Shown here piece after piece: positions 56,445 through 64,000 of a DNA stretch of 64,000 bases. Made by a program: the position numbers and the translations under genes. This DNA comes from Ophiosphaerella korrae (taxonomy: Eukaryota > Ascomycota > Dothideomycetes > Pleosporales > Phaeosphaeriaceae), in the NCBI GenBank assembly GCA_028456385.1, contig JALNQF010000017.1, positions 186,001 through 250,000 of the forward strand, read 5' to 3'. Position 1 is the stretch's first letter. Every line of letters begins with the position of its first letter. The notes under the pieces were generated by a model that worked only from the letters and a program-made list of their open reading frames with translations, did not search any database and was not told the origin of the DNA.

Positions 56445-59400
56445 TTACTTTTTAAATAATCTGCCTAGCCCACTTCCACTCTTCCTCTTGTCTTCTTCCT
56501 TTGCTTTCTCTTTGGCCAGAGCATCATCTGCTGCCCGTTCGTCCTTTGTTGGGATCCGTGGCTGCTCTGCGAACCGGATACCAGGTGTGCGTGGTGGCAT
56601 CAATGTGCTTTTCTTCTGCTCGCCTCCAGCCCGAGAGTGCGTGCCGCGACCTGTTTCGAGCGGATCGCCAGCTTCTTCGCCATCCGAATCGGACCCGGGT
56701 GAGTCGTCATCGCCGCTAACACCAAGTGCACCGAGGCGTCGTTTACGTTCTGCGGCAGTTTCGCCTTCGAAGCCAGCTGTCGGCGCCGAGGGTTCAGGCT
56801 GATTGGTACTCGAGGATAGTTGACGTCGGTTGGAGTTTGCCGGTGGAGATGAAGACCCTTGGAGAACGGCGAGGCGGCGACGGCGTTCAGCAGGTGCTTC
56901 GTCGTCAGAGTCAGCAGTATCTGCCGACATAAGCTTTGGCGCAGGCTCTGATTGTTGCGCTGCCTGACGGCGCCGACGTTGTGCGGCAGTTTCGTTCTTT
57001 TGATCTATCTCGTACTTTTGAAGATCTTGATGAACCGAGTGGAACGGAACAGACTCATCATTGCTGTCAATGAGCGTCAAACCCCCCGGGCCACGTGCGC
57101 GATCCTCCTCACGTGCTGCAGGAGACTCAATTTTATGAATCTCGGCTTCACCCTCCTTACCAACTACAGGGGGAACGTTCGCTTTGGATGCTGCGGCCCG
57201 ATGCTCAGCGTCCTTGTGTTCTTTCGCGTCCTCATGCGCTGCAGTTTTCACGGCTTCAGGAACGTCGCTATTCTGGACAAACTTGGCTCGCGCTTTCGGA
57301 TCCATCTGAGACATCTGTGTGATGAACTCTGCCTTGCTCATTCTGCGTCCGCCGGCAGTGACAGTGAAACGGAGACGATCATCATCATCTTCTTCTTCGT
57401 CAGTTGGCTTTTTCTGTGCATGATAAGAACCTTCACCAAGTGTGGGGACACCCATATGAGTTCCCATCCTTTTCAAGCTCTGGATTGCTCGACTGGTACC
57501 CTCAGAAACTGATTGGCCACGCTGTGCACCTGGACGTTTCTCTTTCTTCGCAGTGGATGGAATATCATACTTTTTGATAACCTCACCATCCTCATCCTCG
57601 ACAATGATAGTGTTACCAAATTGGTACGCAAGCGCAGGTCCACGGCTTTGAGGTTTGTGAGCTTTGGAAGACTCTGTAGGCTCGTCTCCGTGGTGATGGC
57701 CTGTGAAACTTTGCATGCGCTGTCGCCAAGTCTTCGCAGGGTGCTCAACTGCGTCCACCAATTTCCCAGGAGCCTTTTCAGCGTCGCCTCCATGTTCTTT
57801 CTGTGCCACGCCGCCACAAACGTCCTCTTCAATCGCTGCCTTAGCCGCCTCTTCAGTATCACGCTTCCTTCGTTCTGCACCCTGATGGTCACTGTCGTCC
57901 ACTACCTTGAGAACATTGCCCTCTTTGTCTTCAATGACTGTCTCGTGGCCTTCTTGATATATATTCTCAACCTCAGGTTCCTGTCTCATAACCTTATCTT
58001 TGCCGTTAGAAGAACTATCGCTAGTATCAGTGTCCTTCTCGAGAGGAGCTGATTCTCCTTTTTCCTGATTGGTTCTTGTAGGGCCAATCGCAGACTGTGA
58101 GATGGGTCCGCCCGGACCCCGACCCGCATCCCACCTGTTCTTCCGATTTTTCGATTGACGTGAATTAGAGCGATTTGTATCATCTTCCTCTTTCTGTCGG
58201 CGCAGGAAGTTGCTAGCGAACCCAGGAGGAGCAAGCACACCGCTTCCTTCGCCTTCAGTCTTTTCGTCAATTGAGGATTCGCTAGGTCTCCGACTAAGAG
58301 ACATGGATGTTTTAGAGCGAGATTGAATGCGAGGTAATCGATCCATCCACCCCGGACCATCCTCATTCGCCTGGGTGTAGGAAAGCGAGATGGTGAGCGT
58401 ATTGATGCGCTTACCGAGAGTGAAAACCGCAATGGAACTACCGTGCACGATGATGCTGACAATGACTAAGAAACATGTGATAGGCCAGATCATCTCGATG
58501 ATGTTCAGATGCTCGAATCCTTTTTCTGGAAGTTGAGCAAGCGGAGTTGTCGATTCTGTCTCCAGCTCAGCCCTAGCAAGGATAGCAACAAACAAGCCAC
58601 CAACACCAATTGGGCCGAAGTGCCCTGCGAACGAGGCTTCGCGCCATGTTTTGATGTCCGGTATGACAGGTTTAAGTAAAAGCATGATTGGCAGGCGGCG
58701 GAAGAAGAGCACCAGTATGCCTAATACAACTAATCTCCAGGGAGTAAGTCCAATGATTTCAGGCGCATTGAACTGTCCCCAAGGGATGATAGCCCCAAAG
58801 TAGACGAAAAATGCCAAATTGATCAACAAGTCAATAACGTTGGAGACGTGAGTTTCTTCTGTTTTTTCTAGGAACCACCCGTCGTTTGAAAAGCCGACGC
58901 CACAGGCGAAACCAACCAGTAAGTCGTCTAGCCCGAGGAGAGAACCTGTTCCAGCGCACCAAAGAGCGAGAACAAAGTAGAAGACGAGAAAACTCTCTCG
59001 ATCGATCAATTCTCGCTCATGAGCGTATCGAATGGCGCGTCGTGCAGCGTAGCCAATGATGACTCCATATACGGCACCAAACAAACATTCGTAGAGAATA
59101 GTGTAGCAAATCCAATGATATGCGACCTTACTAGCGTCTGGGCGATAGCGGATGAGGTATATTGCTAGGTAGACAAAGGGAAAGGCCATACCATCATTGC
59201 ATCCAGACTCAGCAGAAAGGAGATCTCGCAAATGCTTTGGGACTCGCTTTGCAAATTTTCCCTTACCAACGACGGACGATGCCAGGACGGGATCGGTAGC
59301 AGTCACGCAAGCCGCGATACAGAGACTATCGAGCCAGTTCAGGTGGGTGTGGAACAGGCCCCAGATGAAAAGACTGGTGATAAGCCAACCGAAGGTCATG

Positions 59401-59726
59401 ACGGGTATCAACAGCAGTATGACGGATTTCCAATGTTTTTCCATGTACGCGCGAGGCAACTCGACCCCAACGGCGAAACATTGCACGACCAGGACGATGC
59501 GCGAGAACTCGAGAGTGATAAGGTCAACATTGCCCCAGGTGGCCGGATTAATAAGGTCGGCGGCATGCGGACCAAAGATGATACCACACAGGGTGGCGAC
59601 AGTGGCTTCGCCAATGTACAAGCGCTCTTTGATGACAGACGAGCACAGCATGAACAGGCTCGTAAAGCCACCCAGGATGACATAGACCAAGTGCGGCTTG
59701 GTGATGGAAAGATGTTCCCACGCCAT
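56445..59726 (-). CDS. NHA1: Plasma-membrane Na+/H+ (K+/H+) antiporter Nha1
   Basis: From the ATG at 59726 an intronless frame encodes 1093 residues. The first 440 or so hold about 12 membrane segments. Landmarks are IIFGPHAADLINP, FAVGVELPRAYM, VTATDPVLASSVVGKGKFAKRVP (TDP at about 144-146) and SAESGCNDGMAFPF (ND at about 177-178), where the acidic residue is needed for ion exchange. FGPIGVGGLFVAILARAELE is also typical. The 650-residue cytosolic tail is hydrophilic, highly charged and repetitive, as in other fungal Nha1 proteins, and includes three copies of an Arg-rich AAERKRRL-like motif. Role: export of Na+ and K+ and pH and volume control. The upstream extension of the frame beyond the ATG is ignored. 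Confidence 0.94.
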   Translation of the reverse strand: MAWEHLSITKPHLVYVILGGFTSLFMLCSSVIKERLYIGEATVATLCGIIFGPHAADLINPATWGNVDLITLEFSRIVLVVQCFAVGVELPRAYMEKHWKSVILLLIPVMTFGWLITSLFIWGLFHTHLNWLDSLCIAACVTATDPVLASSVVGKGKFAKRVPKHLRDLLSAESGCNDGMAFPFVYLAIYLIRYRPDASKVAYHWICYTILYECLFGAVYGVIIGYAARRAIRYAHERELIDRESFLVFYFVLALWCAGTGSLLGLDDLLVGFACGVGFSNDGWFLEKTEETHVSNVIDLLINLAFFVYFGAIIPWGQFNAPEIIGLTPWRLVVLGILVLFFRRLPIMLLLKPVIPDIKTWREASFAGHFGPIGVGGLFVAILARAELETESTTPLAQLPEKGFEHLNIIEMIWPITCFLVIVSIIVHGSSIAVFTLGKRINTLTISLSYTQANEDGPGWMDRLPRIQSRSKTSMSLSRRPSESSIDEKTEGEGSGVLAPPGFASNFLRRQKEEDDTNRSNSRQSKNRKNRWDAGRGPGGPISQSAIGPTRTNQEKGESAPLEKDTDTSDSSSNGKDKVMRQEPEVENIYQEGHETVIEDKEGNVLKVVDDSDHQGAERRKRDTEEAAKAAIEEDVCGGVAQKEHGGDAEKAPGKLVDAVEHPAKTWRQRMQSFTGHHHGDEPTESSKAHKPQSRGPALAYQFGNTIIVEDEDGEVIKKYDIPSTAKKEKRPGAQRGQSVSEGTSRAIQSLKRMGTHMGVPTLGEGSYHAQKKPTDEEEDDDDRLRFTVTAGGRRMSKAEFITQMSQMDPKARAKFVQNSDVPEAVKTAAHEDAKEHKDAEHRAAASKANVPPVVGKEGEAEIHKIESPAAREEDRARGPGGLTLIDSNDESVPFHSVHQDLQKYEIDQKNETAAQRRRRQAAQQSEPAPKLMSADTADSDDEAPAERRRRLAVLQGSSSPPANSNRRQLSSSTNQPEPSAPTAGFEGETAAERKRRLGALGVSGDDDSPGSDSDGEEAGDPLETGRGTHSRAGGEQKKSTLMPPRTPGIRFAEQPRIPTKDERAADDALAKEKAKEEDKRKSGSGLGRLFKK

Positions 59727-62039
59727 GGTTGGAGTCTTGGGTTCTTTTTGCCTAGATGTTCCTCCTGCTTGTGCGAAAGCTTGGTGGCAGAAAAAAGTGG
59801 GAACGAGCACTTCTCCGCGGTTGGGTGTGGCAGTTGTATGCGACAATATAATCAGCAACGCCGTGGCAGGGCGGCCGGGAGTGTTATCGGGGGAGAATCG
59901 TCTCGGAGCCTGCTGGCTGTCGAGGAAGTGGGTAGTCGGAAGAAGAGCAGGAAGTCGGAGCCAGATGCATGTATAGGAAGGTGCGCCCAGTCGCCGCTCC
60001 TACAAATGCCCTAGTTGGCTGACACTGCTGGTGACAAGTGAGCGATTGTCCCCAAGAATGAATCGGAAGAGGACCTAGGAGAATTTGTGGGAGCTTACAG
60101 AAAATGCAGGTTGAGCTCGGCGCAAGACTTTTCGAAGCTTGGAACGGAGAAGCTCACTTCGCACGGGTAAGCCGTGGTGCGCAAGGGTTTCTGTCCGAAG
60201 TTTGGCCTTTAGCAGCAATCTTTTCTGTGCTGGATCCTACGTTTGGCGGATCACTGGCAGGCTAAGGCGCGCTTCGATGTGTACCACAATAATCACACAA
60301 GGCCTGGAGATGCTGGCAGGAAGACTGAGAGGGCGGACGACTGTTTAGCACTAGTCGCTGCTAAGGCTCTTGGGATTCCCTTGGCTGTCGTAATATTGTT
60401 GAACCTCGTTCCCGGTTATTGGCCAATGACGATTCACCCAACATCGGTCCACTTGCTCTGCCCAGTGCAGTTGCTGAGGAGCAGTGTTCGCACAGTGGCA
60501 TCAAACAAACACTCGCGGCCTGATGGCACCAGGTTGCGCTTGCGAGCCATGGTTTCGCTGTCTCTGTCAACGCACCAGCCGTGCGGAGAGCAACGCCTTT
60601 CAATTGGAAGACGGAAGCAAAACAAACTGCATGCTCAACTGTCGTGCGCACGCCACGCGCACGCCACGCGCACGTAGTCCAGTGCGAGGCGACGACTTTG
60701 CCTGGTCCGCCAGCCATCGTCCCACCCTAAATGAAAGCGTGGGGACGGCCATTTGGCGACGAGCCTCCTTTTGCTGTCACATGATGCCTACCATGCAAGA
60801 CTCTGCACCCAAGAGTCGACCAGTTCTCAGCCAGCGACTAGGCTCTCAGAAAGCGCCATGGTGCGTTGTACGGCTGCGCCTTGGGGCTGTGTTCGGTGTG
60901 CCTAGTCGTCCTAGCTGGAATCCGATTACAGAGGGCAGCGGCGAGTGTGCTCTTGACTTTGGCCCGCAGTTCTATTTATTATTTGGGGGCGTGGGAGTGA
61001 TTGTATACTATTGGCGTGGGGTAGCGACATATTTTCTGAACCCTGAGGGCTGACCAGTTGGATTGGCTGACGAATCCAAATCGTGGCTAGCCCCAAACCT
61101 TCAACCTGCCCTCCAGCACGACACCCCACAGACGAGATGAAGCCTAACAATAAACAGAAAAATCGGACAAAATCGAAGCACAAAAAATTGTTTTGCCTGC
61201 ACCCATCCTCAACATGACCCTCACCGAACAAAACATGCAATCAAGAATCCCAGACATCTAATCAACCACCCTTCCGAAAAGAACTTCATCCTCATTATCA
61301 TTATCAAGCCTGACAAGCCACCGTCATACCCACGACTTACGCGTCATCCACCAAAGTCCCACAACTGATCAGAGACACGAAGCGAGGCTGCAACAACCAA
61401 GTCGGGCACCAAGTCTCCATCGCCTCACAAATAGGTCCTTCCACACCGCAGATCTATATTCTCAGTAATCCATCGTCACCGCCCTCGATACGCGAATCTT
61501 GCAACCCAGGCGTACCCCAGCACAAGCTCCTCACCCAAGGAACTTCATCAACACCCAAACAGGGGACCACCATGTTTTGAAAACGTCGGTGCGTTAGCGA
61601 CATGGCCGAAACCACCCTGAGAGGCATGACAGGAGATTGGGTATGCAATTTACATGTTTCATTGTATGTTATTGACTATTGAAATATATACAAGCAATGT
61701 TCGTAATCTATGTTGGCCTTAAGTGCGATCAGAAATGCGTGCTAGTGTTGAGAAACAAACGCCTTGGATATGAAATAAAAATAAACACTTTGTGTGTGAG
61801 GCACGACCCTTGATAAACGCCTCGCCCTGATCCTTGTGACATATGTGAAAAAGGTGATGAAATATGCACCGTTTTCCTTTCCCATGCTCCAGTAGGTACC
61901 TAGTCATGATGCGCCTGAAAGCGTGTGTGTACGCCCCGTCCTATATCAACAAAACACAATAACCTAACTGGTCGAAATATTTACGTTGAACCGCGATGCA
62001 TGTTTTTCACCTCGTCATTAATTTTAAGTGCCGGTGCGT
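59727..62039. other. Intergenic region, about 2.3 kb
   Basis: The promoter of NHA1 lies at the left end and the 3' flank of the arrestin gene at the right. No coding frame has family similarity. A small GC-rich repeat is listed separately. Confidence 0.5.
60647..60674. repeat. Short GC-rich tandem repeat
   Basis: Two and a half perfect copies of the 11-base unit CGCACGCCACG. Too short to interpret, and without a nearby gene. Confidence 0.75.
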
Positions 62040-64000
62040 TTAATGCCCGACCGGTAACCACGTTCGCCTTTCGTCCATGCTGCGGTTTGTGCGGCCGCCA
62101 GGGGTTAGTGGGATTTCTACACGCCCACGATCGTTGCGCTCGGGATCGCTATCATCATCGTACGCGTCCGAAAGGCGAGAGAAGTAATCGGCAAGACCAC
62201 TTGTGGGAGAGGCTATAGTTTCGTAAAGAGGAGGTGGTGTTTCTAAAGGCGGTGGTGACTGTTCTTCGTTGAAAGCTGGTGGATTATACGAAGGCACACG
62301 CATAAGGTGAATGGGCCGTTGCACGGTTGTATCTGTGGGCCCACCAATATGCGCTGCTTGTGGGCGTGCAAGTTGTGGCATAGCTATCGTTGCGGTTGAT
62401 GTGTCCGAGTTGCCTCTTGATCGGCCCATTGATGATAGTGTTGGGACGAAGCTGGTTGGAGAGTTACGTCGCACGCGCGCATTGGGGCATCCGCATTCTG
62501 GAACTCGTGACCCACTTAGTAACGGCTCAGGAGATGAATACGCAGGCAGCGATGTATTTGCCTGTGTAGCCTGGCACGAGAGAATGTGGAATGGAGAGTC
62601 GATGGAAATTTCAAAATGTCGCCGTTTGGTCGGATCATTTGCGTCGGGCTTCGAAAGACGCATAACAAGCTAGTATCATGTTAGTGTAGCCGGTCGCTTT
62701 GTTGAAAACTTGTCATACCTTGATCCAGTGATGTACTTGAATGTTCTGGTACGTCGTGTCAAAGTGTAACTTGGCTAGTTTGTCCTTCTCTCGCATACTG
62801 TGACAGCTTGGCAGTTGCACATTGAACTCCATCTCTGTGGGACCGATGCTACTGTCACCGCCAAGATTGCCTAATAGATTGGTCGAGTCCTGGACTTGGA
62901 CATCTTCGCCCCGAGCAGCAGCAGCTCTTTGATCGTATGGCACGCCGCCTCCCGACACTATCCGCATCGTACTGCCGGGAAAAGTGCTGGTCGGTGGGGC
63001 GTCCGCCCGCTTTTCGAACAACTGGACTTTTCGGACCGGTTCCATGCGATGCACGCGCTTGTTGTTGCAAAAATACTCAACGTTTTCAGTTACAAAGACC
63101 TTGATACGATGACATTGTACTTTGGCCAACGGGGTCAGCTTGAATGCAATGGGAACCTGGGCACCGAGAGGGAAAGATTTTCCTGATATGACAATATCGT
63201 AATGCAGTTGATCTTCCCAGCTACGACTGATGGCGATAGGCTCAACCTGCTCTAGCGAGCCTTCTGATGGTGCGCGGATGAGTGTAACTTCTTTCGTACC
63301 AACAAGATTGGTGCGGAAGGCTCCAGCTCGTTCAACAGTTGCCTCCAGCTCGTATTTTACGGAACCAAGGTCAACATCAATGGTCTCAGGGAGATGGCTG
63401 TCTAGTGGCAGTTCGAAGTTGTACATGTACTCCCCGGCATTGAAGGATCTGTACCCCCTCTGTGCAACCGAGGGTCCGCCGGATGGGGATTCGCCTTTAC
63501 CGAAGCTTCGTGACTGGCTGACTTGGAGTGACAGTCGCTTCGCTTCCTTGGTTGTGAGATTCAACGAGGACGTATTTGGGGAGTTGCCTAGGCCGCCAGA
63601 GCTCTTGTACAAGTCTACGCGATCAGCGCCCGTACTGGTTTCCGCGGTGGGGAATTGGGAGTTGAAAAATGGCCAAGTATGGCTCATCAAGGTATCGACT
63701 TCTTCAAAATCCACCTTCTTGGGAGGTATGCCCTCCGGCCACTTGGTAGTTGCCTTCCCTCTGAATTTGAGAGTGATTGCTTTAAGTTTGGCAGGCTTTG
63801 AAATCTTTAGGACAAGGGTTCCGCGGAGCATGGCAGTGCTTCGCTCAGCACTGTCGCTTTGCTCGAAGCCACGGAGGAACAGAATGGGTTCAGTGAGTGA
63901 GATATTGACATTGACGCCGCCGCCAGACGCGACAGGCTTGTCTTCGGGCAGGCTCTTCACATTGCTGATCATGCTTTTCGCTGAAGCCTTCCCAGAAGAC
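62040..64000 (-). CDS. Alpha-arrestin, Rod1/CreD type, possibly cut by the right edge
   Basis: Two exons are visible (to 62719 from the right, and 62669-62040). The upstream exon opens with MISNVKSLPEDK at 63972, but the frame stays open to the window edge, so the true start may lie outside. The arrestin N fold is in ISLTEPILFLRGFEQSDSAE and LRGTLVLKISKPAKLKAITLKFRGK, and the C fold in FPLGAQVPIAFKLTPLAKV and IQVHHWIKLVMRLSK. The C-terminal tail is disordered and carries PPLY in ETPPPLYETI, a WW-docking site for an Rsp5/HulA-type ligase, plus a PSYNPPAF segment. Members regulate transporter endocytosis and carbon-source signalling. The intron (GTATGA donor, ACTAG acceptor) keeps frame. Confidence 0.85.

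Noticed and set aside
60484..61053. 189-residue plus-strand frame upstream of NHA1
   Set aside because: Overlaps other open frames on both strands and shows no domain; treated as chance in GC-rich DNA.

Overview
The window is nuclear DNA from a filamentous ascomycete (Pezizomycotina). Genes are compact, introns are short (about 45-110 bases), with GT-AG ends and TACTAAC-like branch sites. The content is typical of such fungi: a Chs7 chaperone, a CAND1/TIP120 homologue, Rad5, Nha1, alpha-arrestins, a Clr5-domain protein and a bacterial-type PARG. A Dothideomycete (Pleosporales-like) source is my inference from overall style; the sequence does not prove it. I found no tRNA, rRNA, CRISPR array or intact transposon.

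Layout. 1-5.6 kb: the 5' part of a pepsin-fold protein that appears catalytically dead, and a five-exon GPI-anchored Thr-rich repeat protein. 7.6-9.7 kb: a Clr5-TPR protein with almost identical 126-base repeats and a probable frameshift, followed by 1.4 kb of TA/CTAG-rich DNA that looks mutation-degraded. 11.1-13.1 kb: a phenol-hydroxylase-type FAD monooxygenase flanked by a 45-base direct repeat. 13.9-18 kb: Chs7 and three small orphan genes that appear to be distant paralogues. 18.9-31.1 kb: PARG-like protein, PLAC8 protein, a mitochondrial His/Lys-rich protein, CAND1, a 2EXR/F-box-like protein and ribosomal protein eL22. 34-43.6 kb: an LDB19-type arrestin, an NDUFAF6-type complex I assembly factor divergent from RAD5, and a SET-domain protein with a probable signal peptide and His-rich tail. 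44.5-54.6 kb: an accessory-looking stretch with an UNC93-like transporter, an EthD-like protein, a hotdog thioesterase divergent from an RluA-type pseudouridine synthase, a Gfo/Idh/MocA oxidoreductase and a class II O-methyltransferase. 56.4-64 kb: the Nha1 antiporter and a second, Rod1/CreD-type arrestin running off the right edge.

How genes may work together. Several core genes belong to ubiquitin pathways: CAND1 exchanges cullin substrate receptors, Rad5 is a RING ligase for PCNA, and both arrestins carry PPxY motifs for an Rsp5/HulA-type ligase that controls membrane transporters such as the neighbouring Nha1. The tailoring-type enzymes (monooxygenase, methyltransferase, oxidoreductase, EthD-like protein, transporter) have no PKS, NRPS or terpene backbone gene here, so no biosynthetic cluster can be claimed. 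Spliced gene models were assembled by eye from splice signals and frame continuity. Exon ends are therefore predictions.
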